Below, in pieces: positions 39,172 to 49,369 of a stretch of DNA of 64,000 nucleotides. The stretch is taken from NCBI RefSeq assembly GCF_903645285.1, contig NZ_CAHJXN010000001.1, positions 40,001-104,000 of the forward strand, given 5' to 3'. Every line of letters starts with the position of its first letter. Position 1 is the stretch's first letter. Source of the stretch: Streptococcus thalassemiae (GTDB lineage Bacteria > Bacillota > Bacilli > Lactobacillales > Streptococcaceae). A model generated the notes under the pieces. The model saw nothing but the letters and a program-made list of their open reading frames with translations, did not search any database and was not told the origin of the DNA. The position numbers were made by a program, and so were the translations under genes.

Positions 39172-39814
39172 TGTTTCCTACACCGTCATTTAATTTTCTA
39201 CTCAAGGGATCAAAAAGTGCCTGGGCTTCCTGGATATCATCTCGAATTTTACCCATTTCTTCATCCAACTGATGGGCAATTTTGGCAGTAATTTCCAGTC
39301 TCTTCTTAATCTCTTCTGGGAAATCCCCTTGGTACTTGTAGTTGAGAGAATGTTCTATCGTTGCCCAAAAATTCATGGCCAAGGTACGAATTTGAATTTC
39401 CGCCAAAATAGTCTTAGCTCCATTGATGGTATCAACCGTATATTCTACTACCAAATGATAGGAACGATAGCCTGATGCTTTTCTATGAGTAATGTAATCT
39501 CGCTCCTGTATGATTCGCATATCCTGACGCTTATGCAAAATCTCCACTACTTCCTTGACGTCATCTACAAACTGAACCATCACACGTAAGCCAGCAATAT
39601 CCTGCAAATCGTGTTCCAAGGTCGCATAAGTAATGCCACGACGAGCCATTTTTTCTTTGATGCTCTCAATTGGCTTGACTCGACCAGTCACAAACTCAAT
39701 CGGAGAATGCTTATTTTGCTTACGATATTGCTTACGAATACCACGTAGTTTAATCTTTAACTCACCAACAGCTTGAATGTAAGGATCTAGAAATTCTTCC
39801 CATTCTAAGGTCAT
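39143..39814 (-). CDS. relQ: RelQ small alarmone synthetase
   Basis: 223 residues with only the synthetase domain of RelA/SpoT proteins ([20 protein letters not shown], then [20 protein letters not shown]) and a C-terminal helical tail. It lacks the hydrolase and ACT domains, which identifies the RelQ class of (p)ppGpp synthetases. First gene of the unit with nadK and rluD, and divergent from the CYTH gene, an arrangement conserved in Firmicutes. Confidence 0.94.
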   Translation of the reverse strand: MTLEWEEFLDPYIQAVGELKIKLRGIRKQYRKQNKHSPIEFVTGRVKPIESIKEKMARRGITYATLEHDLQDIAGLRVMVQFVDDVKEVVEILHKRQDMRIIQERDYITHRKASGYRSYHLVVEYTVDTINGAKTILAEIQIRTLAMNFWATIEHSLNYKYQGDFPEEIKKRLEITAKIAHQLDEEMGKIRDDIQEAQALFDPLSRKLNDGVGNSDDTDEEYR

Positions 39815-39942
39815 ATATTCTCCCTTGTTCTCATATTATCCGTCAAAAATATCTTTGATTTTTTCTCCAGATTCATATACAATAAATACAATGCTTATTA
39901 TACCATAAATCCGCTTTCAACGATAAAGAAAAGGTAAGAAAA

Positions 39943-40512
39943 ATGAAACATTTAGAAATTGAATTGAAAACACTCTTGAAAAAAGATGAATATAACCGTC
40001 TAAAAGACCAGTTCACAGGTGTCACTCCTGTTCTTCAAAAAAATTACTACATCGACACGCCTGATTTTGAACTGCGAGAAAAGAAAGTCGCTATGCGCAT
40101 TCGAACCTTTGAAGACTGGGCTGAGTTGACACTCAAAGTCCCACAAAGTGTCGGAAACATGGAATACAATCAAAAATTGCAACTAAAAGATGCTGAAAAC
40201 TATCTGATCAAGAAAGAACTTCCTCAGGGGCTGGTTCTTGATGAATTAGCTAAACATGGTATCCAAACTAGTGAATGGCAGGTTCTTGGTTGTCTCACAA
40301 CACTTCGCTATGAAATGAAGACAGCTATTGGCCTCATGGCACTGGATGAAAGTCAGTACTTTGATATGACAGATTACGAATTGGAGCTTGAAGTGGAAAA
40401 TCACGAGCAAGGGAAACAGGATTTCCAGCAATTTTTAGAGGAAAATCAGATTTCTTATCAAAAAGCTCCTTCAAAATTGGTTCGATTTGTCAAAAGCATG
40501 AAAAATAGCTGA
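39943..40512 (+). CDS. CYTH-domain triphosphatase
   Basis: 189 residues. It has the N-terminal E-x-E-x-K signature in HLEIELKTLL and alternating charged strands forming a triphosphate tunnel metalloenzyme (for example RIRTFEDWAELTLKVPQ), with KAPSKLVRF at the end. It probably hydrolyses inorganic triphosphate or a related compound. It is divergent from relQ, a pairing that suggests a link to nucleotide or polyphosphate metabolism. Confidence 0.88.
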   Translation: MKHLEIELKTLLKKDEYNRLKDQFTGVTPVLQKNYYIDTPDFELREKKVAMRIRTFEDWAELTLKVPQSVGNMEYNQKLQLKDAENYLIKKELPQGLVLDELAKHGIQTSEWQVLGCLTTLRYEMKTAIGLMALDESQYFDMTDYELELEVENHEQGKQDFQQFLEENQISYQKAPSKLVRFVKSMKNS

Positions 40513-40624
40513 AATAATCTCCATTTTTTGGTAAAATAGAAAAGATAAAAATACACGAATCCCAGTTCATATATGTAAGGCAAATATCACTAGGATTTAA
40601 AAAGTTTACAGAGGACGGTCTATA

Positions 40625-41584
40625 ATGTCAGATAGAAAAAACATGAAACTTTTCGCACTCAACTCTAACCAAGAGATTGCACAGAAAATTGCTCAAGCTG
40701 TTGGTGTCCCACTTGGAAAACTATCATCACGTCAATTTTCAGACGGAGAAATCCAAGTAAATATCGAAGAAAGTGTCCGTGGCTATGATGTTTACATCAT
40801 CCAATCAACAAGTTTCCCTGTCAACAACCACCTAATGGAATTGTTGATCATGGTTGATGCTTGTGTTCGTGCAAGTGCCCACAGTATCAACGTTGTCCTT
40901 CCATATTTCGGCTATGCACGTCAAGACCGCATTGCTTCACCACGTGAACCACTTACAGCGAAACTAGTTGCCAATATGCTGGTTAAGGCTGGGGTTGATC
41001 GTATCCTGACTCTTGATTTGCATGCCGTTCAAGTTCAAGGTTTCTTTGATATTCCAGTGGATAATCTTTTCACTGTTCCCCTATTCGCAAAACATTACTG
41101 CGATAAGGGCCTCCTTGGCTCAGATATTGTTGTTGTTAGCCCTAAAAATTCAGGTGTGAAACGTGCTCGTAGCTTGGCTGAGTATCTTGATGCTCCTATC
41201 GCCATTATCGACTACCCTCAAGACGATGCAACTCGTAACGAAGGTTATATTATTGGTGATGTTGAAGGTAAGAAAGCCATCTTGATTGACGATATTCTTA
41301 ATACAGGACGTACCTTCTCTGAAGCTGCTAAAATCGTTGAACGTGAAGGGGCTACAGAAATTTATGCTGTTTCTAGCCACGGTCTCTTCGTTGAAGGTGC
41401 TGCTGAACTTCTTGACAATACTAAGATTAACGAAATTCTTGTGACTGATTCAGTAGCAACAAAAGAAAAAACTCCTAAAAACGTATGCTACATCACTGCT
41501 AGTGAGTTAATTGGTGATGCCATCGTCCGTATCCACGAAAGAAAACCAGTCAGCCCACTCTTTGCTTACAACAAAAAGAAATAA
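40625..41584 (+). CDS. prs: Ribose-phosphate pyrophosphokinase
   Basis: 319 residues. It makes PRPP from ribose-5-phosphate and ATP. Motifs: ATP-binding [16 protein letters not shown], metal-binding [12 protein letters not shown] and the PRPP loop [13 protein letters not shown]. All are intact. GAGGA precedes the ATG. The cysteine desulfurase follows after 9 bases. Confidence 0.97.
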   Translation: MSDRKNMKLFALNSNQEIAQKIAQAVGVPLGKLSSRQFSDGEIQVNIEESVRGYDVYIIQSTSFPVNNHLMELLIMVDACVRASAHSINVVLPYFGYARQDRIASPREPLTAKLVANMLVKAGVDRILTLDLHAVQVQGFFDIPVDNLFTVPLFAKHYCDKGLLGSDIVVVSPKNSGVKRARSLAEYLDAPIAIIDYPQDDATRNEGYIIGDVEGKKAILIDDILNTGRTFSEAAKIVEREGATEIYAVSSHGLFVEGAAELLDNTKINEILVTDSVATKEKTPKNVCYITASELIGDAIVRIHERKPVSPLFAYNKKK

Positions 41585-41593
41585 GGTGATTCT

Positions 41594-42709
41594 TTGATTT
41601 ATTTGGACAATGCTGCGACGACTCCTATGTCAGCAGTTGCTATTTCAGCTATGACCAAGGTGATGCAAGAAACCCATGGAAATCCTTCTAGTATTCATGG
41701 GCATGGTCGTCAAGCTGGCAAACTCTTGCGAGAAGCCCGTCAGGAACTAGCTCAGTTACTGAGGACAAAACCTCAACATATCTTTTTCACTTCTGGTGGG
41801 ACTGAAGGAAACAATACTGCCATCATTGGCTACTGCCTTCGTCACCAAGAACAAGGAAAACATATTATCACAACTGCTATTGAGCACCATGCTGTCCTTG
41901 AAACAATTGATTACTTGGTTCAACACTTTGGGTTTGAAGCAACCATTATCCAGCCAGAAAATCAAGAAATCACCGCCCAGCAAATTCAAGAGGCCTTACG
42001 TGACGATACGATTTTGGTTTCTACCATGTTTGCCAATAATGAGACTGGAAACCTACTGCCCATTGCTGAAATTGGCCAAATACTCAAGCAACACCCAGCC
42101 GCCTATCATGTCGATGCAGTTCAGGCTATTGGTAAAATCCCTATACACCCAGAAGAATTGGGCATTGATTTTCTCACTGCTTCTGCCCACAAGTTCCATG
42201 GTCCTAAGGGAATTGGTTTTCTCTACGCATCAAGCATGGACTTTGATTCCTATCTCCATGGCGGAGACCAAGAACAGAAAAAACGTGCAGGGACTGAAAA
42301 TCTGGCTGCCATCGTAGGCATGCTTGCAGCTCTAAAAGAAGACCTAGAAAAACAAGAAGAACATTTTCAACATGTACAAAATTTAGAAACTGCCTTTCTG
42401 GCAGAGCTAGAGGGAGTTCAGTATTACCTGAATAGAGGCGAACACCATCTCCCTTATGTTCTCAATATTGGATTTCCTGGCCAGAAAAATGACCTCTTAC
42501 TCCTTCGTCTGGATTTGGCTGGAATTTCAATCTCTACTGGCTCAGCCTGCACTGCGGGCATTGTACAATCCAGCCATGTTCTTGAAGCCATGTACGGGGC
42601 AAATTCAGAACGCTTGAAGGAATCCGTTCGTATCAGTTTGTCGCCACAAAATACTGTTGAAGACCTACATACCCTCGCAAAAACCTTAAAAGAAATTATC
42701 GGAGGTTAG
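41594..42709 (+). CDS. Cysteine desulfurase (NifS/IscS-like)
   Basis: 371 residues, a PLP enzyme that supplies sulfur from cysteine. It begins MIYLDNAATTPMSAVAI from a TTG codon with AAGGTG upstream. The PLP Lys is in SAHKFHGPKGIGFLY and the catalytic Cys in STGSACTAGIVQSSHVL. It has a class I type layout. It is cotranscribed with prs and the two small DUF genes; it probably serves tRNA thiolation or cofactor synthesis rather than the SUF pathway, which is inferred. Confidence 0.92.
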   Translation: MIYLDNAATTPMSAVAISAMTKVMQETHGNPSSIHGHGRQAGKLLREARQELAQLLRTKPQHIFFTSGGTEGNNTAIIGYCLRHQEQGKHIITTAIEHHAVLETIDYLVQHFGFEATIIQPENQEITAQQIQEALRDDTILVSTMFANNETGNLLPIAEIGQILKQHPAAYHVDAVQAIGKIPIHPEELGIDFLTASAHKFHGPKGIGFLYASSMDFDSYLHGGDQEQKKRAGTENLAAIVGMLAALKEDLEKQEEHFQHVQNLETAFLAELEGVQYYLNRGEHHLPYVLNIGFPGQKNDLLLLRLDLAGISISTGSACTAGIVQSSHVLEAMYGANSERLKESVRISLSPQNTVEDLHTLAKTLKEIIGG

Positions 42710-42713
42710 CCAT

Positions 42714-43061
42714 ATGGCATTTGAAAAAACCATTCAGTTAAAAAATTGTCGTTACGACTACACTCTTAGCCCTTCTGTTAAAAAATTTACCCTCAAGGAC
42801 AACACTTTTTTTGAAACAAACGTTGGTAACTATGAATTGACTCGCCTTTTGGAAAAAGTTCCGAACAGCGGTGAAGGCTTCCAACTCAAAATCATCATTA
42901 ACAAGGAACTTACAGGTGCTAAAATCAATATCACTGACAAGTTTGGGCTACGCCTAGTTGATATTTTCAAATCAGAAGACCACCACATTCATCAGGAAAA
43001 ATTCTACTTCCTCATGGATAGCTTAGTAGAACGTGGTGTCTTTACAAAATCTGAAAGATAG
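42714..43061 (+). CDS. DUF1831 protein
   Basis: 115 residues of the DUF1831 family (PF08866), seen in lactobacilli and streptococci next to nifS-like genes. It begins MAFEKTIQLKNCRYDYTLSP. Soluble alpha/beta fold. Function unknown; its position 4 bases after the cysteine desulfurase suggests a partner role. Confidence 0.8.
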   Translation: MAFEKTIQLKNCRYDYTLSPSVKKFTLKDNTFFETNVGNYELTRLLEKVPNSGEGFQLKIIINKELTGAKINITDKFGLRLVDIFKSEDHHIHQEKFYFLMDSLVERGVFTKSER

Positions 43062-43068
43062 GTCCCAT

Positions 43069-43284
43069 ATGTTTGAACTGACCTATAAAGACAGCTATCA
43101 TGTAGAGCGGACTCTCAAGTACGAAGATTATGAGGAACTCATGCTGGCTTTGTCAGGCTGTGTGACCCTACCAGATACACTTTATGTGACTTCTCTGACT
43201 TTTAAGGGCCAGAAAGTTTACCAGGGTCTGATCGGAGACCTCTACCGTTTTCTATCACATGCAGATTTTTTACATCAAAACTAA
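43069..43284 (+). CDS. DUF4649 protein
   Basis: 71 residues beginning MFELTYKDSYHVERTLKYED, matching the streptococcal DUF4649 family. The start is the ATG at 43069; an upstream in-frame start overlaps the DUF1831 gene without a better ribosome-binding site. Last gene of the prs unit. Its terminator hairpin has been split by the IS30-type element. Confidence 0.75.
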   Translation: MFELTYKDSYHVERTLKYEDYEELMLALSGCVTLPDTLYVTSLTFKGQKVYQGLIGDLYRFLSHADFLHQN

Positions 43285-43292
43285 GATTTTTC
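43279..43292. repeat. Target-site duplication of IS copy 1, left
   Basis: AACTAAGATTTTTC, identical to 44824-44837. It contains the stop of the DUF4649 gene and one arm of a terminator hairpin. Confidence 0.85.
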
Positions 43293-44823
43293 GGTAAATT
43301 CCCAAACTAAGTTCCACCGTTAATCCAAGTGGAAGTTAGTCTGATAAAAATTGTAAAAACCAGTGCAAATCCGTGTCAGGGTAAGTTCCACTGGTTTTAA
43401 TCATACTTGATTTCATCGCTTTTGTAGCCAAAATGAATCGAAAAAAAGAGCGCACAAAATCCCCTCATCTGAAAGCGTTTCAGATTAAGTTCCGCTATGG
43501 TGGAAGTTAGTGTGAGACGTTTAAATGGGGTTAAAGGTTAGTTTTTAGATTTTATGTTGGAGTAATTTAGAAGACTGGCAGACGTCTTCTGCAGGTATTT
43601 TAGAAATGCCGAGAAGCTTAGGAATCTCTTCTCCATAGGTAAAGGTAAAGAGTTCATAAGCTGACTTTCCATTTAAAGCAGCGCGTTTGACGCTGTTGAC
43701 ATGAGAACAAACGAGATTGATGTCCTCTTGAGTTAAGTTGTCAAAAGAAGTTCCTTTAGGTAGAATGTCGCGAATCAGCGTGTGATTTTTCTCAATTCTG
43801 CCTTTCTGGTCAGAGCGATTAGTGTCACAAAAGAAGAGTTTACTCTCTCCTCGCACATCCATTTCGATATCATCGACCCTGGCAAACTCTCCACCATTAT
43901 CGGTGAGAATGACAGGGAAGAGTTGGAAGAAATCTTTGTCAGCTTGGTGAAGAGTGTTCTTGATGTCATAGAGGTGTTTGGTAACCTCAAGGGCAGTTTT
44001 ATTATCCAGAAGTCTAGCGAAGATAAAGTTACAGAAAGAGAGATTGAAGGTGAGTAGGAGTTTACCTCCCATCCTGCCCATAACTGTATCCATTTCCAGC
44101 CAAGAGTCTAGTTGATTCAGTGCTAAATAGTTTTGGAAATCCTCATAGGAGCGGCCTTTTTTAGCTTCTTTAGGGATGGAAGGTAGCTTACTTTTCCTTC
44201 TTTCTTTGAATTTAACGGCTCTGGCTAGGTCAATCGGAGCTATAGACAGGTACCCTTTTCGGATGTGCCGATAGACAGTTGAGGAGCTGACATCAAGGTT
44301 GTGAGTTTTGAGGATATGATAGATGTGTTGCCCCTTTTTAACCCCATCAGAGATGACTTTGTCCATGTCCCAGAAGGTCTTGGAATTGAGGGGAGTTCCT
44401 TCACGAGCTTCTACAAGAGTTTGTTCGTATTGTTTTTGAGCTTGTTTAGCGAGGTAGAAGATCTTCTTATAGCCACAATTCTGTCTTCTTTTAGGGCAAC
44501 CATTACAGACAAAGGGAGCTTTGTCGAGTAGAGGGCAAGGAAGGTTGTTAGAGGTAGAGTCTCTAATTTGTTTATTTCGTTTGACTTCTTTAGAAACAGT
44601 GGTTGGGTCTTTTAGAATAAGTTGCCCGATAGCTTTGAAGGTTTCGCCGCGCTCTAAGCCTAATTGGATATCATTACGGTCTGAAAGGGTAAGATGTTTA
44701 TGTTTTGTCATAGTAGACCTCATTTCTAACTCAAACGTCTCACACTTAATTCCACCATAAAAATCCGTTTTAGACTAATTTCCACTTTGGTCAGGCAAGT
44801 GGAAGTTACTTTGAGAAGTTACC
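43293..44823 (-). mobile_element. IS30-family insertion sequence, copy 1 (1531 bp)
   Basis: Ends: GGTAAATTCCCAAACTAAG at 43293 and, on the other strand, GGTAACTTCTCAAAGTAAC from 44823. They align over 25 bp with 4 mismatches. A second, subterminal inverted repeat of 26 bp (2 mismatches; 43497-43522 and 44733-44758) borders the transposase gene. About 250 bp beyond the gene's 3' end is non-coding and holds further copies of an AACTTCCAC-like motif. Flanked by a 14-bp duplication. Confidence 0.88.
43545..44711 (-). CDS. IS30-family transposase, copy 1
   Basis: 388 residues. An N-terminal helix-turn-helix (MTKHKHLTLSDRNDIQLGLE) is followed by a Cys-rich segment (CNGCPKRRQNCGYKK) and the DDE catalytic core: Asp in WLEMDTVMGRMGGK, Asp in LTDNGGEFA and Glu in GRIEKNHTLIRDIL. 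All are intact. I chose the ATG at 44711 because GAGGT lies just before it; the frame opens 4 codons earlier. It differs from copy 2 at two residues (Thr for Pro in FFCDTNRSD, Thr for Ala in LFTFTYG). Confidence 0.92.
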   Translation of the reverse strand: MTKHKHLTLSDRNDIQLGLERGETFKAIGQLILKDPTTVSKEVKRNKQIRDSTSNNLPCPLLDKAPFVCNGCPKRRQNCGYKKIFYLAKQAQKQYEQTLVEAREGTPLNSKTFWDMDKVISDGVKKGQHIYHILKTHNLDVSSSTVYRHIRKGYLSIAPIDLARAVKFKERRKSKLPSIPKEAKKGRSYEDFQNYLALNQLDSWLEMDTVMGRMGGKLLLTFNLSFCNFIFARLLDNKTALEVTKHLYDIKNTLHQADKDFFQLFPVILTDNGGEFARVDDIEMDVRGESKLFFCDTNRSDQKGRIEKNHTLIRDILPKGTSFDNLTQEDINLVCSHVNSVKRAALNGKSAYELFTFTYGEEIPKLLGISKIPAEDVCQSSKLLQHKI

Positions 44824-44837
44824 AACTAAGATTTTTC
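44824..44837. repeat. Target-site duplication of IS copy 1, right
   Basis: AACTAAGATTTTTC directly after the element. With the following CTTAGTT it completes the hairpin AACTAAG-ATTTTT-CTTAGTT. Confidence 0.85.
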
Positions 44838-44854
44838 TTAGTTTTTTCTTGTTT

Positions 44855-44886
44855 TTGTTGATTTTTTCACAATGTTTCTATAAAAT
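44855..44886 (+). promoter_or_regulatory. rex promoter with Rex operator
   Basis: TTGTTGATTTTTTCACAA (44855-44872) fits the Rex palindrome TTGTGA-N6-TCACAA with two mismatches in one arm. It overlaps the -35 of a promoter TTGATT (44858-44863), 17 bases, TAAAAT (44881-44886), 26 bases ahead of the rex start. Autoregulation by Rex is expected. Confidence 0.65.
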
Positions 44887-44911
44887 AGAAGAATAGAAAG
44901 GTTGTGATTTT

Positions 44912-45553
44912 GTGAAAGATAAACAGTCCGCTATTCCAAAAGCTACAGCAAAAAGACTCTCCCTCTACTATCGAATTTTTAAGAGATTTCATGCAGAAAA
45001 GATTGAACGTGCCAACTCTAAACAAATTGCAGAGGCCATCGGTATTGATTCAGCGACAGTTCGTCGTGATTTTTCCTATTTTGGTGAACTAGGTCGTCGT
45101 GGTTTTGGCTATGATGTCAAAAAACTGATGACATTTTTTGCCGATTTGCTCAATGATAACTCTATTACCAATGTCATGCTGGTTGGTATTGGAAATATGG
45201 GCCATGCCCTTCTCCACTACCGCTTCCATGAGCGTAACAAGATGAAGATTATCATGGCCTTTGACCTTGATGACCATCCTGAAGTCGGTAGCCAAACTCC
45301 TGATGGAATTCCCATTTACGGAATTTCTCAAATCAAGGATAAAATCAAGGATGCTGATGTCAAAACTGCTATCCTGACAGTTCCCAGCGTCAAGTCGCAA
45401 GAGGTTGCTAATCTCTTGGTGGATGCTGGCGTGAAAGGAATTCTCAGTTTTTCACCAGTCCATCTGCATTTACCCAAAGACGTGGTCGTTCAGTATGTCG
45501 ATTTGACAAGTGAACTCCAAACCCTCCTCTACTTCATGCGAAAAGAGGATTAG
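44912..45553 (+). CDS. rex: Redox-sensing repressor Rex
   Basis: 213 residues. A winged-helix N-terminal domain (about 15-75, [20 protein letters not shown]) and a Rossmann NAD(H)-binding domain with [10 protein letters not shown] follow. Rex represses fermentative and other NADH-linked genes and releases DNA when NADH is high. The start is GTG. A Rex-like operator sits in its own promoter. IS copy 1 lies immediately upstream but leaves the promoter intact. Confidence 0.95.
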   Translation: MKDKQSAIPKATAKRLSLYYRIFKRFHAEKIERANSKQIAEAIGIDSATVRRDFSYFGELGRRGFGYDVKKLMTFFADLLNDNSITNVMLVGIGNMGHALLHYRFHERNKMKIIMAFDLDDHPEVGSQTPDGIPIYGISQIKDKIKDADVKTAILTVPSVKSQEVANLLVDAGVKGILSFSPVHLHLPKDVVVQYVDLTSELQTLLYFMRKED

Positions 45554-45570
45554 AAAGCGAAAATCATTTT

Positions 45571-46260
45571 ATGAAAAAACCAGTTATAGGGATTACAGGA
45601 AATGAAAAAAACCATCCAGATGATGACATCATGATGAGCTACGCAGCAAAAGGATTTGTTGAAAGCGTTAAAGACGCTGGAGGGATTCCCATCATCCTAC
45701 CGATTGGTAATCAAGAAATGGCCTGCCACTATATCAGTATGATTGACAAGCTCATCTTGACAGGTGGGCAAAATGTTGATCCAAAATTCTATGGTGAACC
45801 AAAAACCATTGATAGCGATGACTACCACCTTCAAAGAGATATCTTCGAACTAGCCCTCATCAAGGAAGCTATTAACCAGAAAAAGCCTATTTTCTCTGTC
45901 TGTCGCGGGACTCAACTCTTTAACGTTGCCATGGGTGGAACTTTGTATCAAGATATTGAAGACCACTGGCAAGATTGTTCTGCCGAGTACACAACTCAAC
46001 GCTTGGTGACAGAGCCTGATACAGTTCTTCGAGAAATCTATGGAGAAATTTCCCATATCAACTCCTTCCACCATCAGAGCATCAAGGATTTAGCACCAAA
46101 TTTAAAGATTGCGGCTCATGATCCTAAAGATGGTATCATTGAAGCTGTCATGAGTACGGATGATGTTGCCTTTCTCGGTGTCCAATGGCATCCAGAGTTT
46201 CTTTTTGAAAATCGTCCCAAAGATAAAAACCTCTTTGACTATATCGTTAATGAACTTTAG
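45571..46260 (+). CDS. Gamma-glutamyl-gamma-aminobutyrate hydrolase-like protein (peptidase C26)
   Basis: 229 residues, class I glutamine amidotransferase-like fold. The nucleophile Cys is in [16 protein letters not shown], with His/Glu in GVQWHPEF. The family splits gamma-glutamyl bonds (PuuD type); the true substrate is unknown. It starts 17 bases after rex and is probably cotranscribed. Its stop overlaps the convergent radC stop by 4 bases. Confidence 0.85.
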   Translation: MKKPVIGITGNEKNHPDDDIMMSYAAKGFVESVKDAGGIPIILPIGNQEMACHYISMIDKLILTGGQNVDPKFYGEPKTIDSDDYHLQRDIFELALIKEAINQKKPIFSVCRGTQLFNVAMGGTLYQDIEDHWQDCSAEYTTQRLVTEPDTVLREIYGEISHINSFHHQSIKDLAPNLKIAAHDPKDGIIEAVMSTDDVAFLGVQWHPEFLFENRPKDKNLFDYIVNEL

Positions 46261-46937
46261 ATTAAATCCGTCTTTTCACGGTAACTAAAGTAACTAGATT
46301 GTGAGACAATCAAATGGTCCAAGAGGACAATTCCCATCAGATCGCAGGCTTCTTTAACAAGTTTAGTGACATGATCATCATTTCGGCTAGGGGCTACCGC
46401 TCCTGAGGGATGATTATGAACCAAGATGAGAGAAGTCGCCATATGCTTAATAGCATAATGAAGAATCTCCCTAGGTTCAGCTATACTGCGAGTTGCAGAA
46501 CCGATAAAAATGGTCTGTTGATGGATGATTTGATTTTGAGTATTGAGATAGAGCGCCACCAGGTGCTCTTGTTTTTTGTCCCCTAATTCCTGTTGCATCT
46601 TCTTGGCCAACTTTTGGCTGCTGAGAATACTTTCCATCTCAAGGGTTTCGTGCTTGTGAATACGACGGCCCAGTTCAATCATAGCTTGTAATTCTACGGC
46701 CTTAACACGTCCAATACCTGACAGACTCTGCAATTCCTGCAGGGTCATTTTTTTTAAATCCGTTAGACTTGAAAGATTGCTCAAGACTTTCTGGGCAATT
46801 TCAAAAACGCTGGCTTGACGTGTTCCAGTCCTAAGTAAAATAGCTAGCAACTCTTGATTACTGAGCGCTTCCACTCCTTCCTTGGCCAGTCTTTCTCTTG
46901 GCAATAGTGAATCTTCTTGGAATGAAATACTGTACAT
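46257..46937 (-). CDS. radC: RadC-family JAB/MPN protein
   Basis: 226 residues. N-terminal helix-hairpin-helix region ([20 protein letters not shown]) and a C-terminal JAB1/MPN metalloprotease-like domain with [18 protein letters not shown]. The historical link to DNA repair is weak; the real function is unclear. I chose the ATG at 46937, since GGAGGA lies 6 bases ahead. Convergent with the C26 hydrolase. Confidence 0.9.
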   Translation of the reverse strand: MYSISFQEDSLLPRERLAKEGVEALSNQELLAILLRTGTRQASVFEIAQKVLSNLSSLTDLKKMTLQELQSLSGIGRVKAVELQAMIELGRRIHKHETLEMESILSSQKLAKKMQQELGDKKQEHLVALYLNTQNQIIHQQTIFIGSATRSIAEPREILHYAIKHMATSLILVHNHPSGAVAPSRNDDHVTKLVKEACDLMGIVLLDHLIVSQSSYFSYREKTDLI

Positions 46938-46979
46938 AAAAATCCTCCTCACTTTATTATTCGTGAGAAGGATGAAAAG

Positions 46980-49271
46980 TTAGATTTTTTTCTCAATTGG
47001 GGCTACACTAGCTAAAAGTTTTTTCAGGCCAACCTCTGGGAAATTGATTTTCAACTCCTGCGTAGCACCACTACCTGAAACTTCCAGAACAGTTCCCTCT
47101 CCCCATTTCTTGTGGAGAGCAATGTCACCAATGGACCAATTTGCTTCACTAGACGCTGGTTTTGCTCCAGCTGTAAATTGACCAAATGGGAGACCGCTTG
47201 ACTGGATAGTTTTTGGGGCCGAACTGCGTTTACGGTCTTGAAGAGCCTGAGCCAAACTCATTCCTTGACCGAAGGCAAGTCCACCACTGCTATAAGATGC
47301 TTTAAAGCTTGAATTTGCTGGACGCGCCAATCCTTGATACTCAAGCAAGTCTGAACTGATTTCGTTAATAAAACGAGTCGGACGGTTGTAGTTGGTACGA
47401 CCAAAAAGCAGGCGTGAGTTGGCATTTGTCAGATAGAGGATTTTCTCTGCACGCGTAATTCCTACGTAGGCCAGACGGCGTTCTTCTTCTAATTCATCTT
47501 GATCTTCAGCCGCACGACTAAGTGGAAAGACATTTTCTTCCATCCCAATCAAAAAGACAACTGGAAACTCGAGACCTTTGGCAGCGTGTAGGGTCATCAG
47601 GGTCACTTCTGATGTCTCCTGACTACCTGAATCTGTGTCTGCAATCAAAGCCAAGTCATTTAAGAAACGACTCAACTTGTCCAAACCAGTTTCCTCTTCT
47701 GGCCCATCAGAGGTGTCATCAAAGTTTTTCGTTACAGAAAGGAACTCTTCGATATTTTCAACCCTAGCCTTGCTTTCTAAGGTCGCTTGAGCATTAAGAA
47801 TATCAATGTAACCTGTTTTTTCTAGAATAGCCTCAACCAACTCTGTAATAGTTAAGCGGTCTAGCTGCTCTCGTAAATCCAGAATCATATTTGCAAAATC
47901 CCAGATAGACTGAGCTGCTTTTCCTTTGATGCCAGACAACATGATGTTTGCTGAAGCATCTAGCATGGACATGTCTTGCATATTCGCAAAGTCACGGATT
48001 TTCTCAACTGTACCTGGCCCAATTCCACGTTTAGGCTCGTTGATAATACGCTCAAAACTGATATTGTCACTCAAATTAGCAATGAGGTTGAGGTAAGCGA
48101 TAATATCGCGAATTTCCTTACGGCTGTAGAACTTGGTCCCTCCAACCATGGTATAAGGAATGTTTGACTTGAGCAAGGCTTCCTCAATAGTACGGGACTG
48201 CGCATTTGTACGATAGAGAACTGCAAAATCCTTGTGAAGGAAGTTTTGACTGCGACCAAGTTCATCAATAGTTTTAGCCACAAATACAGCCTCATCTAGC
48301 TCATCATTGGCACGATAGTAAACGATTTGTTCTCCATCAGCGTTTTGAGTCCAGAGATTCTTAGGACGGCGGTTTTTATTGTTTTTAATGACCTCGTTGG
48401 CCGCTTGGAGAATAGTTTTAGTTGAGCGATAATTCTCCTCCAACAAAACAACCTTGGCTTGGGGATAATCCTTTTCAAAATCCAAAATATTCTGCATATC
48501 AGCACCACGCCAACCGTAGATAGACTGGTCCGCATCCCCAACCACACAAATATTTTTAAAGCGTGAAGCCAAGAGTTTGACCAATTGGTACTGGGCATGG
48601 TTAGTATCTTGGTACTCATCAACGTGGATGTATTGAAACTTCTGCTGGTAATAAGTCAAAACATCAGGATTTTGATCAAAGAGACGCAGGGTCAGCATAA
48701 TCAAATCATCAAAGTCAACCGACTCCGACTGACGCAGTTCTTTTTGGTAAGCCGTGTAACATTGGGACACGATTTGCGTGTACATATCTCCAGCTTGAGC
48801 TGCATAAGCCACATCATCAATCAAATCATTCTTAGCATTGGAAATAGTTCCTAAGATGCTCCGTTCATTCCATTTTTTCGGATCCAAGTTCAACTGCCTG
48901 AGAATGCGTTTCATGAGCGTTCGCTGTTCACCAGGATCTACAATAGTGAAATTGCGGTTGTAGCCAATATGGTCCGCATCCCGACGCAAAATACGAACAC
49001 ACATGGAGTGGAAGGTAGCAATCAGACAGTCCTGAGTGGCTGGATTGAGGCTATAAGCACGCTCCTTCATCTCACGCGCAGCCTTGTTGGTAAAGGTAAT
49101 AGCCAAGATATTCCAAGGATTGACCAGCTTTTCATCAATCAAATAAGCGATACGGTGGGTCAAAACTCGGGTCTTTCCAGAACCAGCCCCCGCCATGATC
49201 AACAAGGGACCTTCTGTCGTTTGCACCGCCTCAGCCTGACGGTCATTCATTCCATTTAATAATGCGTTCAT
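46980..49271 (-). CDS. pcrA: ATP-dependent DNA helicase PcrA/UvrD
   Basis: 763 residues, superfamily 1A helicase, 3'-5'. Motif I is [13 protein letters not shown], Ia [66 protein letters not shown] and [18 protein letters not shown]. The C-terminal Tudor-like tail ([20 protein letters not shown]) binds RNA polymerase. It acts in nucleotide excision repair and the clearing of stalled complexes. IS copy 2 lies 98 bases upstream of its start. Confidence 0.96.
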   Translation of the reverse strand: MNALLNGMNDRQAEAVQTTEGPLLIMAGAGSGKTRVLTHRIAYLIDEKLVNPWNILAITFTNKAAREMKERAYSLNPATQDCLIATFHSMCVRILRRDADHIGYNRNFTIVDPGEQRTLMKRILRQLNLDPKKWNERSILGTISNAKNDLIDDVAYAAQAGDMYTQIVSQCYTAYQKELRQSESVDFDDLIMLTLRLFDQNPDVLTYYQQKFQYIHVDEYQDTNHAQYQLVKLLASRFKNICVVGDADQSIYGWRGADMQNILDFEKDYPQAKVVLLEENYRSTKTILQAANEVIKNNKNRRPKNLWTQNADGEQIVYYRANDELDEAVFVAKTIDELGRSQNFLHKDFAVLYRTNAQSRTIEEALLKSNIPYTMVGGTKFYSRKEIRDIIAYLNLIANLSDNISFERIINEPKRGIGPGTVEKIRDFANMQDMSMLDASANIMLSGIKGKAAQSIWDFANMILDLREQLDRLTITELVEAILEKTGYIDILNAQATLESKARVENIEEFLSVTKNFDDTSDGPEEETGLDKLSRFLNDLALIADTDSGSQETSEVTLMTLHAAKGLEFPVVFLIGMEENVFPLSRAAEDQDELEEERRLAYVGITRAEKILYLTNANSRLLFGRTNYNRPTRFINEISSDLLEYQGLARPANSSFKASYSSGGLAFGQGMSLAQALQDRKRSSAPKTIQSSGLPFGQFTAGAKPASSEANWSIGDIALHKKWGEGTVLEVSGSGATQELKINFPEVGLKKLLASVAPIEKKI

Positions 49272-49356
49272 CTTCTCTTCCTTACTCTTGAAGTCAATAT
49301 TTCTATTATATCAGAAATCAGGGAAAATAGAAACTTTACGGGGAGTAGCAAAATAT

Positions 49357-49369
49357 AGTGGATTGAAAC
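49357..49369. repeat. Target-site duplication of IS copy 2, left
   Basis: AGTGGATTGAAAC, identical to 50901-50913. With the preceding TAT it forms a RUP-type terminus (TATAGTGGATTGAA). Confidence 0.8.
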
